Assembly (NCBI GenBank): GCA_018524725.1
Contig: JAEUWP010000445.1
Span: 1-64,000 of the forward strand
From: Podaxis mareebaensis
Taxonomy: Eukaryota; Basidiomycota; Agaricomycetes; Agaricales; Agaricaceae
Length of the DNA: 64,000 bases
Direction of reading: 5' to 3'
Below, piece by piece: positions 11,727 to 21,844 of the stretch; within the stretch, counting starts at the first letter, position 1; every line of letters starts with the position of its first letter. Both the position numbers and the translations under genes were made by a program. Below the pieces are notes generated by a model. The model saw only the letters and a program-made list of their open reading frames with translations. It searched no databases and was not told the DNA's origin.

Positions 11727-12550
11727 CTAACTACGTTTTCTGCGACGTCGAGATACAATATTCCTCTTCACCAATGTCCAGCCAGCCAGCGCTATCCCAA
11801 TTGGAGGCACCAGCCAGCTCAACAGCCAGCGAACATTGCCCACTTCCTTGTTCATCTTCCTAATAAACTCCACTACCTGATCCTCCAACTCTGCGCGCGA
11901 GCCAGAGTTGTCAATCACGAGGTCAGCATACTCGACTTTGGTCGCAATTGGGAGCTGAGAATTGAGACGGGCAGATGCATCTTCGCGCGTCGAACTGTCC
12001 CTAAGCATGAGTCGCAGCAGCTGTAGCTCGGAAGAGCTATGGATGAAAGAGTTGAGTCACAATCCCAAGAATAGCGCAAGAAGTCCACCGAAAGACACGA
12101 ACCAATAGACGACGACGACAGTCCCAACAAGCTTCCACAGGCCACCTTCGATAAGAAGAGGAACATCAACGACACACCAGCGTTCGCCGCGCAGCCAGTG
12201 CCTAGTGACCTGCCACAGCATTGCCTTCCTCACGGCAGGATGCACGATAGAATTGAGCTTCTTTCGTTTTGATTCATCTGTGAATATGATAGACCCAAGC
12301 TTCTTTCTGTCCAGCGTTCCATCGGGCAGCAAGACATCTTGGCCAAAGACCTTTTTGATTTTGGCGAGCGCTGGAGTGCCGGGTTCGACTACTTGACGGG
12401 CAATGACGTCTGCATCTACCAAGGGCACGTCGTGTGCCTTGAGGATGGATGAGACGGTGGATTTGCCGGTCGCAATACCTCCGGTAAGCCCTACGACTGC
12501 GCAAAGTTGGAGAGGAGATAGAACAACGAAGCGAGATACTCACCCAACAT
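11727..12550 (-). CDS. CAB5: Dephospho-CoA kinase
   Basis: It catalyses the last step of coenzyme A synthesis, ATP-dependent phosphorylation of the 3'-hydroxyl of dephospho-CoA. Three exons (12544-12550, 12103-12496, 11727-12036) sum to 711 nt, 236 aa, the normal fungal length. The first coding exon is only 7 nt, giving ML before VVGLTGGIATGKST, which holds the P-loop. Further family motifs are VDADVIARQVVEPGTPA, DGTLDRKKLG, a substrate/lid segment DVPLLIEGG, and the C-terminal RLMLRDSS and LVIDNSGS. Near the C-terminus a hydrophobic segment (WLLSWLVPPIGIALAGW) followed by basic residues predicts a tail anchor, which would place the enzyme on a membrane, possibly the mitochondrial outer membrane or ER. 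Its start lies 187 bp from the divergent coiled-coil gene. A dead copy is at 6985-7660. Confidence 0.93.
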
Positions 12551-12737
12551 TGTGGATAAACCCCGAAATTGAAACGGAAACCGACAAAGCAACCCGAGAG
12601 CGTGGGCAAGTAGGCCAGCTGCTAGGGGTGAGAGTGTGACATGTGTTCTGAGCGCAGTCACGACTTCTTATCTTCTGATTAGTTGGATGTAGTCTGGACT
12701 CTGCTGTCTGCCTTCCACCCATTTCTCGTCCTTTCCA
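12551..12737. promoter_or_regulatory. Bidirectional promoter, kinase / coiled-coil gene
   Basis: Only 187 bp separate the two divergent start codons, so 5' untranslated regions and promoters must overlap. A pyrimidine-rich stretch precedes the plus-strand start. I see no clear TATA box. Confidence 0.5.
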
Positions 12738-15700
12738 ATGGACAGACTCGTCCCACAGGACCATCCACTCCTTCTCCAGCTCCAATCTCTCAGGAATGCT
12801 CTCGCACAATTCCAAGACGAGTCGCACGCATCCGCCCTCAAACTCCAGCGTCACTCCCTCTCCACGTCCCGCGCACTCGACCACGCACACGCTCTCGAAC
12901 ACGAAAACACCGTCCTCAAAAACGAGCTCTCCACTCTCCGTTCCCTCGCCTCTTCAGACCCCTCCGCTTCTGCATCATCCACAATTCAAATAAACCAACT
13001 CACCCTCTCCCTCCGCACCCTCTCCGAAAAGCTCTCGGCAACAGAATCCTCGCTCTCTCAGCGCACGCAAGAACTCACGAATGCACTCGCAGGGCTGGCC
13101 AAGTCCAGAGCATCAACAGATGCAGCGTACGAACTCGCATCACGCATACGTGGAAGAGAAGAAGCGCTCAAGTCGCGTGAGAGAGAACTAGAGCTAAAAC
13201 TCGGAATCGCAGAAGAAAAGGCGAGAATGAACGAGCGTGCAGTCAGTGAATATGCCGACCTCGTGCGCGCACTCGAGGGTCGAACAGCACAAACAACCAA
13301 TGGTGTATACATGAACGGACAAGCTACAAGATCCTCACAAACACTCGTACACCATCCTCATCTCGACGACAAAGATACCATCGAACGAATCCTAATCGAA
13401 TTCGCACAAGAGCGAGAAACCCTCCAAACACAACTATCTACCTCCCAACACGACCTCGCTCTCCTCAAATCCCACCTCGACGCACAAACTAAATGCACCG
13501 AATCTACTACCGCCCAACTCGCTCAACTCCAATCCAAACTATACCACCTCGAACGGGACGACAACACCGCTGCCAAAATGGTTTCTCGCTACATGTACGT
13601 CTGTTCGAACTAAACTACGCAGCCATTCTGACACTTAACCACAGGAAGTTCTCCCAACAATCAACAAACGCTCTCCAAACCACCCTCCATTCACTCACAA
13701 CTCGCCATGCCGCAACCGTCACCTCTCTCACAACACACACCCACACCCTCACACACCACCTCCATACCCTCGAAACACTCACCAACCGCCTCTTATCCTC
13801 TCTCGACGACATGGGCAACGAATTGTTAAAAGAAAGTTTCGGTCGGCGACAGGAAGTCAAGTTGCGCATTCGACTTGTTCGGCGGGAGGAACGTGTGATG
13901 GAGGGTTTAAGGCGGTGGTTGAGGAGGTCTGAAGAGCGATTAAGGAAATTGGATCGTGATGGTGGCGAGGTTGGCGATGTAGGAGTCTGGTTGGATGAAA
14001 TGGTACAAGACGCGAAGATCCTTGTTGACGACCTTGATAATCCTATCCACCTAGACTATCAGAATGGCGCTGACGTTGATGAAGACGTATCACTTACAGC
14101 ACCTATATCTGGTTCCCTGGCACGGCTTGTTACGATTCAGAGTACGATTGATGACCTCGTAGACGAACTACAGAGAGAGAGGGAACGCAGGATTCGAGCT
14201 GAGGGTGCGTTGATTAATAAGGAGGCTCACGATGTAGATGGTACCATGATGCTAGTTGGACACGAGAAGCGGATGGAGGGACAAGGGGACGTGGAAGGAG
14301 AACAGGAAGCTCCTCCGCCACCGCCACCACCAAAGAACCAAGACCAGGAACCGAACGAGGATCCTGTATTTCTCGATGACCGTATCCCGATATCACCTAC
14401 GCCTCCTTCGCTCTCCCTACCTCCGCCACCAAACACAACCTCACCGCTACTTAAGACACCAGTACCATCGGCTGACGAAACCCAGCCCCCAATACTCGAA
14501 CCAAATTCCGCGCATATATCTATTAATAACAATACTAATGATATACCCGTTGCCATCGCTGAAGGAACAATACCCGCACAATCCGGTTCGCCCGTCCTAC
14601 CTTCGGACCTTACTTCGACTTCAGCAACTGCCCATACCACTGAGGCCGCCACTCCAACCGGGGCAACTGAGGACACCCAACCTCTGAATGCGCACGTGTC
14701 GGAAACCACGGAAGGGGATGTTAGTGTCGCTAAAGAGGGGGCTGAGAAAGTGGAGGGAGGTGAAAGTGGGAGTGATGCGGTGACTGGCCCTGTTGATGCT
14801 GAGAGTGAAGTGGAAGTTGTGCATGTGCCACAAGTGCAGCTGGAAGCAGTGTTGACCAATGTGGACGAGGAACGGGAGGTAGAAAAGGTGATGGGCGAGG
14901 AGCCAACCGTTCATGTTACCGAAGAGGAAGTAGAGGCGTGCTCAGAGCCATCAGCAGCGAATACCGCTAGCGCAGAGTTACAAGTGCCGGAAGAGGAGGG
15001 ATTGGGTAGCACTACGGATGTTGTGCAAACGATTGTGGCAGCGGCCGACGTCCAGGTCGAATCTCAACCGACGATCACTCCCAGCCCCGCCGCTCTACTC
15101 TCTACCGATTCGACCATACACGACCGCCATCAGGTTCCTACTCCCCCGCCCGATCGACCGGTTTCATCTCCAGCAGCCCCGCAACTAACACCCACACCGT
15201 CACCACCACCGGCAGCTCCGCAACTGATACTCCCACCACCACCTCCATCCCCACCGCCGCCGCATCCACTTCTTAACGAACTCCAAAAAGCGAGGTCAAG
15301 GTACGACCATATCCAACGCGCCTTCCATGACTGTCATCTCGCACTCGACTCGCTCAAATCGTCGTTCACCTCTACGCCCCCCGTTCGAGATAATGCCCAT
15401 ACTACGATACCCCACGAAGTGCTGAAAGCGATTATTCAGAGGCTGGATGATTATACGGAGGATGTTCGTGTGGAGCTTGAGATCCGGATATCGGATGAGG
15501 AGGTGCTTGGGAGAGGGTATGAAGCTTTGTTGAGTGTTCCTGGGGCACTCCAAGCTACTAGTCCGAGTTTGGGTCCTCGTGAGGCTGTTGCTGTTGGTAG
15601 CAGTGATGGTGAGGGGAAGGAGACATTGGAGACGATTGAAGTGCAAATTCAGGCGTTTGTGAACGGGACGGACCCGACAGTACAGAAGGCGGTCAAGACA

Positions 15701-16429
15701 TTCGAGAGAAAGTTGGAGGACTTGCAGCATGATGTTGCGGTTGTTAAACGGGCTGTTTATGACCCCCAATCCGAAATTCTTTCGGCGCCTGTGATTGGAA
15801 TGGGTTCCTCGCCCGTACAACACCCCACCCCAGATTCTAGCGGTAGCAGTGATGATAATGGTGGCGGTGGAGGATGGACATCGTGGATACGTACACCTTC
15901 ACGACCCACAACACCGACACCAGCACCAGCACCGACGTTCGGGAGCGTTATGACCAGTCGGAATCGGACCGGGATTCGGAGAACGGTTTCTGCATTTGGG
16001 CTTTCTTCGAACAATACTAGTACGCGAGGTGGTGGAGACATAGTCAAAGCGCTTGGATTGAAACTTCCAATGCCGGACTTCACATTTGCGTTGTCGGCCC
16101 CATCTTCTGTGAAGACCAAGGATGAGGAGGAAGAACAGGATTCGATGGTTGGTTTGGGTTTAGGTCTGGGTTTGGGCTGGGGATTGGGTGCACCGAGGTC
16201 GAGAACGGTTAGTGCGACGTACATGCTTGGGATGGGTGTGAAGAGCGGTGGTGGTGGTGACAGCGTTGGGGTGGTGGGTGGTGGGATGAGCCCGAGGTTG
16301 ATGGCATCGCCGTTGCAGAGGAGAGTCGTTTCTGCTGTGCCAAGGGTCGGTGGTGCTGCCAGTGCTGGTGTGCGTGGTCTCGGTGGTGCAAGGAGGGAGG
16401 GGGAAGAAGGTGAAGAAGACGTTGATTAG
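12738..16429 (+). CDS. Large coiled-coil, proline-rich protein of unknown function
   Basis: I do not recognise a named family. Two exons (12738-13594 and 13645-16429, a 50-nt intron) encode 1213 aa. Residues about 1-300 and the start of exon 2 (to about 400) are predicted coiled coil, rich in Gln, Leu, Glu and Arg (for example NALAQFQDESHAS, EEALKSRERELELKL, and AKMVSRYMKFSQQ across the splice). The middle (about 480-830) is disordered: acidic and Pro/Ser/Thr-rich, with polyproline runs. A second predicted helical region (about 835-1000) with ELQKARSRYDHIQ and FERKLEDLQHDV follows. The C-terminus is Gly/Ser-rich. This layout suggests a cytoskeletal, septal or vesicle-tether scaffold, but that is only inference. 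Similarity to the left duplication copy ends in exon 1. Confidence 0.8.
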
Positions 16430-17044
16430 ATTAGATCGAGACGGACTACTGATTGGTTTGAGGAATGGATGGATAAATGGGCTGGTCTAACGTAATGATT
16501 TAGTATTTTGGTTGATTTATCTGTTATTTACACATATTCTAAGAATAGATGCGTGAGGTTTTGTGCACCGCCTCGTTCCAGTGCCATGTTCTAACGAAAC
16601 TTCTCCAGCAGTTTTACGACAGACCCGAGTCCGAGGAAAACGAACACCACGGACATGGTACAAAGCGACATTGGGAATCGGTGAAAAGAGGTTGAGAGAT
16701 AATACGCCCTGGTGTGTGTGTGCTTGCTGGTGAGCTTTTCGGAGTGGGAAGAAGATAAGGGAATTCACGGCGGATGAGAAAGAAAATTGGTTGGATCTAG
16801 TTGTGCCGACTTCCTCTGTCGGACAGATGGATTATCAGGTCGAGTTTTACCAGGTCGGACCAGAGCTGTCCTGCCAGATATCTTAATGGACGTCACAGTC
16901 TCGGACGTAATGCTAATATCAGGTGCAGCATCGACTGGGAGCAGTGACTAGCGTGACCATCCGAACTAGGGAGCATATTCGAGGTTGACGAGATTGGGTA
17001 TTAGGAGATTAGTATCGGCGTTTATAGTTGTTTGTGGTATGATC
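16430..17044. other. Gene-free stretch with first copy of a short repeat
   Basis: No supported coding region. The right half (about 16800-16930) resembles the sequence at 17170-17330 and is described as a repeat below. Confidence 0.4.
16800..16930 (-). repeat. Short diverged duplicate, copy 1
   Basis: On the plus strand, words such as CCAGAG, CCAGATATCT, ACGTCA, CTCGGAC and TAATGCTAATAT follow each other in the same order as in copy 2 (17170-17330), with small gaps. Read on the minus strand both give peptides around ISI-SE (DISITSE here, YISIRSE in copy 2). It looks like a decayed coding fragment. Confidence 0.45.
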
Positions 17045-17501
17045 TTATAATAGATAATTCAACAGCGATGTAACCTCTATTTTGGCCCGTAATTGGCGAC
17101 GTGCGATTCTTATAAAACCGGTCGTGTCATTACAGTCTCCCCTTGAAGACTTCTCCCCGCTCATCAGTTTCACCCTAGAACACTTCCCGAAGAGCTCGAA
17201 GACCTCCAGAAAATCTATTGAGGATGCTCCTGAGCTGGGCTGAACCAGAGATACTTTGCCAAATATCTCGGTCTGTACAATAAACGTCATCGGCCTCGGA
17301 CCGAATGCTAATATATTGGATCAGCTGCCTCAAAACAGTTTCAACCTGCATAGTACAGTCGTTCTTGATAACGATCACTCTTGGTGCACCATACTGGCAA
17401 TATCTATCTTCCAGATGTTGCCAGACTTCCGCTGACTTGTCGTTGTCCGTCGAATCGACTACTGATGGACGAAACCCGAATGATGTATGGCTTAACATCA
17501 C
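17045..17501 (-). pseudogene. Possible coding fragment, unknown (repeat copy 2 inside)
   Basis: The minus strand has an open stretch whose peptide (AEVWQHLEDRYCQYGAP, RVIVIKNDCTMQVETVL) reads like part of a globular protein, comparable in style to the leucine-rich tails of mushroom F-box proteins, but I cannot assign it. It has no clear start or neighbouring exon on the left, and part of it is duplicated at 16800-16930. I regard it as a gene remnant. Confidence 0.3.
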
Positions 17502-17630
17502 AAGGCGACTTAAATTATGTTGGGAAACCTACAGCTTCCTTTCTGCGGGTACTTTGCCGTGCGTCACCGTGTCTAGAGATTTGGTATATACTAGCTTAAC
17601 GGGTACACGAAATACAGGCTCATATTTCCG

Positions 17631-18159
17631 ATGCTCTCCGCTGCAAATCTTCCGGCATGTTCGGTCACTAGCTTTGTAGCAGCTATGGCGCTTCTAAGTG
17701 GAGTAGTCAGCCTTGCGACGAGCGCTGCCTATAAAGGGAATGTTCAACTGTTGCGGAAGGATGGTATGGTTTATCTTTGGGTGGAGGTAGGACAAGTCCA
17801 CTCAGTCGTGTTAAGGGTCATTTGTTAATACTCATATTTCAAAGGCCTCGAATGGATGTTTGCAAAATCTATCCAATACTATGTATTGGTTCTTCCTCTC
17901 ACTGCCAACCGTCTGGTTCTCCCTCTCTTTTGCGCTGTTTATAACATCAGCTACACTCCCGATATGGGTCCGTGTCCCTGGGATAGCTCCGCAAATGAGC
18001 CTCAACGGAGCCGTCTGTCCTATCGAGCAACTTCAGACTTTCAGATATATAACATCAATAATGCTCTGTGCGGCCTTCACTCACTTCGTCTTTATCTTTA
18101 CCATGGTCCACTGGTTGAGTCGCCGTCTAGTTGGTCACATTGCACTTCAGCAGGTCTAG
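17631..18159 (+). CDS. Small multi-spanning membrane protein, unknown family
   Basis: Two exons can be joined across an intron of about 80 nt (roughly 17766-17845). The first reads MLSAANLPACSVTSFVAA and carries a hydrophobic helix (SFVAAMALLSGVVSLATSAA). The second carries two long hydrophobic segments (YWFFLSLPTVWFSLSFALFI and SIMLCAAFTHFVFIF) and stops at 18157-18159. The helices are too regular for chance translation, and codon use resembles neighbouring genes. An additional upstream exon is possible because the first helix begins soon after the start. I recognise no family. It may be one of the many short orphan membrane proteins of Agaricomycetes. Confidence 0.4.
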
Positions 18160-18489
18160 CATCACGCTTTCCACCAATTTATGATATCATCAGACAGTAA
18201 GAAGTATGAATCGTTCTGTAAAGTAGAACTAGCTATCTCTCAATATCCTCATCTCAAAATGCGATTCAAAAATATGCTTGGATATTTGGTGCTCAGAAAT
18301 ATTTTCCAGGTTTCATTAACGCCAAATAGTAAAGAGATGAGACCTTTAGTTCTTCAGCTTCGCAGTTTACAATGTTCCAAGACCGATATCCGGGGAAGTG
18401 ATACACTGATGACCAGTTGGACCGTGTTAAGTTTAGAAAAAATTTCACATTCCTTGGACAGTAGAATGGAACGCAGTCATCGAATACTC
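18160..18489. other. Intergenic, 3' region
   Basis: AT-rich 330 bp between the membrane-protein stop (+) and the FMO stop (-). Nothing coding is supported. Confidence 0.5.
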
Positions 18490-20924
18490 TCACATCTCAC
18501 AGCGTCTTCCGAAGATGCCCTCTTCGATTGCTTTTATCTCTGACGGGATGTATAAGCGGTTAGTCTCATCCAGGTATCAAGTGCTACTCACGGAGCGCAA
18601 GGTGTTTGGAATGAAATCGACAGAGAGCGAGATTCCCTGAAACTGTTCTTAGACAGGCGAGTACGAGATGGATCCAACGCACACCCACCGAACGCATACC
18701 ACATGTTTGGTACGCCGATATCCTTCCAAACGCCACTGATCTCGCCCTCTGAGTCCAGGCCCCATATTGGTTTGGTCCTGTTTGCAATTTCGTCTCCGCA
18801 TATGCTACGAATAACCCCGCGAGCGTCTCCTAACCTATTCCATATCGTGCGTCTGCATCTTGGCAAGGTATAGCTCGAAGTGGGGCGTGCTTACCCAGTT
18901 GCAAAAATGATGACATCCGCAGGTAGTTCAGAGCCATCCAAGAACTTGAGCCCGGTCTCGGTGATCTCTGAGATGGTGCTGTCGTTCTTGAGTTTGATCC
19001 TTTTGTCGATTATGAGTTGGGATGCACCGACGTCTGCGAAGTAGCACATAGCAACTCGAGATCATCTCCATGAAAGGGAGAACACCCACCGATATAGTAT
19101 CCACCGCCCCTTGTCACCGCTGACAGGAAAAACCCAGAACCCTTTGTTCCAGTTGACAGCTTGAATCCGACATTACGCAAGCCGTCAAGGATTGGCCTGA
19201 ACAAGAAAGATAATAATGTATCTGTCAGAACATGACGTAGAAGACGAAACCTTTCCAAACGAACTTGTCCAGCTCTGCTACCTTTTGGACCTGGCGCTGA
19301 TAGAACTCGACGGCCATGAATCGAGGGAAGACAGCAATCAAGCGATCGACAATGTCGGCAGGCGGTGCGTTCTCCCAGTATACACCTATTGTGTTTGAGC
19401 TGACCGCCGTAAGTAGGAAAGGAAGTGTACAAGCGTACCCTTGAAGAGAACTTCCCAACCATTCTTGGCAGACATAACATAGGTAGGCCCCCGTTGTACC
19501 ATTGTCACATCTAGCAATAGATATCGCAATCCCGAAACGAAGACATGAAGGTCACGTACCGATACCGTGATCGCAACAGTCCTTTGCAATATCGTGAGCT
19601 ATGAGCGAATTGTTGGCAATCGGTAAAAGTCAATCGATGGTGGAATTAACCTGATGTCCCAGAGCCAACGATTACGACCTTCTTTCCCGCATGATCCAGA
19701 GCCTGTCTAAATTGTGTCGAATGTAGGTATTGGCCTTTGAAGTTGTCCTGTTTCATGAGCGGTCAGGCATATAAATGTCATCATTAACTCTATGGTAGCG
19801 ACAATACCAGTCCAGGATAGTCAAATGATCTAGGAAGACCGCCTCCGAGACCAGTTGCGAAGACTAGATGGTTGACGACGAAGTGGCGTTCAGTTCCATT
19901 ACCGCGCTTGATTTTGATATGCCACTTGTTGTTATTGTCTTGGGATGCGTGCATGACTGTGGAGGATGTCCAGACAGGAATCTCCATTGTTTCCGCATAG
20001 TGTTCCAACCAACCGGCGAGCTTTTTGGCAGGAGCGTATACTGGCCAGGTGGAGGGGAACCTGCCAAAAGTCATTATATGGACAAATGACAGAGGACAAT
20101 ACATACGGCATGTAGGGCATATGGTCGTACCCTGTTTTTAGTTCCAATTATAGACTGGCCACTCTAGTTTGAAGGGAGGAATGCTTACAGACGGGATCGT
20201 GTAGACACAATGCCTCATACCTATTCCTCCAATTATCCCCAATGCGTGGGTTCTTCTCTACAACGAGGACGGACACGTCTAAAACTTTCAGACGTGCAGC
20301 TACTATGAGTCCGCTCTGGCCTGCACCGATAATCAGCACTGTTGGATTCGTGCCCTCGAATTCGACTTCCTTCTGTCTTTGCAGTCCCCAGAGCCCGTGA
20401 TTAGGCAACGGATTCCGGAGCGAGCCTCTTTTCTCAGGATAGCCGTGTAGCTCCTCGAGGTTGGTGAATACCACATGCGCCTTCCACTCCCCACTTTGCG
20501 TAGGCAGGAGCCGGACAACCCCAGAGCAAACACCAACTTCTGTCTCAAAGTCGAACATGGCGTTGACCCATGCGAGATCAGGATAAGGGCGTTGAAGGCT
20601 AATGAACTCATCCTTGAGCTTGAACTCGCGCGACTTGGTAATGGGGAGTCGGTCCCTCAGGAACTGCCTGATCTTAGTTGACCCGCGGAATATGCGGAAG
20701 TCCCATGTAAGAGCCAGGATGTCGCGCCAGAAGAAGTCGGGGAGGAAAAGTTTGATAAGGAGGTCAACGTCCTGGGCCTCCATGCCGGCTCCAAATTCAG
20801 TGATCCAATGCTGCGCGACTCCGTGAACATCAAGGTCAGTTGGAATAGTCGCATTCAGGAGGGAGAGAGTCGGGAGGGTGATGTCCGGGATTTGGTCGCC
20901 ATCTGAAGTCATGGTGGTACACAA
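18490..20924 (-). CDS. Flavin-containing monooxygenase with NTF2-like N-terminus
   Basis: An FAD/NADPH-dependent monooxygenase that would oxygenate soft nucleophiles or ketones; the substrate is unknown. Twelve exons sum to 1848 nt, 615 aa. Residues about 40-170 form an NTF2/SnoaL-like leader (HWITEFGAGMEAQDVDLLIK). The FAD Rossmann loop is VLIIGAGQSG (about 200), followed by VVEKNPRIGDNWRNRY. The NADPH loop VVIVGSGTS is split by an intron, and IFATG closes the second dinucleotide domain. The C-terminus SKHLALQIKAIEEG matches the family and ends EM before the stop at 18490. One exon is only 25 nt (20107-20131, reading YDHMPYMP), and others are 39, 45 and 50 nt. It is divergent from the amidohydrolase at 21845. 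A TATA-like run (20954-20965) lies about 30 bp upstream of the start. Confidence 0.9.
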
Positions 20925-21844
20925 GAAGGGGATGTGGGCGGGCGATGCTGTGGTTTATATTATATACGGAATGGAATCCCGTCGACTGTGAGAGACTGGT
21001 GTAAAGCCCGGCGCACGCCGTAGCCTCCGTAGTGTAGAAATTGAAGTTATTTTCGGATGTGATAACAGGCGTAGGAGTCAGTTGCAACTCTGCAGTTGTG
21101 AAGTTCAATTGTGAAGCACCGCAAAAAGTATTCACCCAAATCCGACCACTGTTCTGTGCAAACCAATCGTTATCCAGAGACGTCGGGGAATGCTTTGATT
21201 TGTCTTTGGGTGGTGGGTTCTTGACGGTCCAGCCCTTTGCTCGAGCTAGACATATCGGGCCCCCGCTGTCCGAACGTACATTAGCCTCATTTCGTTTGTG
21301 ATGTTCTATTCGAAGTAGCCGAGAATTGATTAATAAGGCGGAGAAATAGGACCACGACAGAGAACGACCAAAGAAAAATTAAGACAACTACGAAGTATCA
21401 TGGAAGTCACCTTGATTACGTAATTTGGTTTGCGAATTGAGGTACGCCAAGACAATGAAGGATCTTCTGCGTGCATGAAGAGATATTTCAAACTCTAAAG
21501 AACCAAGTTCCAGTGACCAAAGTGGCGAAAGTGCGCAGTTCCTACAACTGCTGCATCTGTAAGCCTCAGGCTCTTGAACTTGAAGAGGAAATAAATATCG
21601 TCTTTATTTGTCACACTGTGAAGTCATACCGCCTGTCAGAGAACCACTATCACGACATATGATGAGAAAACGCGGATATTTATGCGAGGGAGAAGGACTG
21701 GAGAAGAGCCTCTCCATAGAAGAGCTTGACGAGCAGGGCTAATCTTCCTCCACGCTTCTCTTTCTTTATATAAGCCCAGCCTCCAGGCTTAGGCCTTGCC
21801 GATCACGCCCAGCAGCCCTGAATACTCAATTCACCGGCGTTGCC
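20925..21844. promoter_or_regulatory. Divergent promoter region, FMO / amidohydrolase
   Basis: 920 bp shared by two divergent enzyme genes. A good TATA box, TATATAAG, is at 21767-21774, 71 bp before the amidohydrolase start. A TATA-like AT run at about 20954-20965 faces the FMO gene. No coding potential is supported inside. Confidence 0.6.

Larger units (their letters stand above)
9181..13200. repeat. Right copy of the tandem segmental duplication
   Basis: It contains HSF (-), dephospho-CoA kinase (-) and the 5' part of the coiled-coil gene (+), all intact. The homologous left copy is at 4589-8070. The right limit of detectable similarity lies inside the first exon of the coiled-coil gene, so the duplication broke within that gene. 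The intact set here is the likely original or the functional survivor. Confidence 0.85.

Noticed and set aside
14227..14859. 210-codon open frame on the minus strand
   Set aside because: It is antisense to the disordered part of the coiled-coil protein; its Ser/Gly/Val-rich sequence mirrors that composition.
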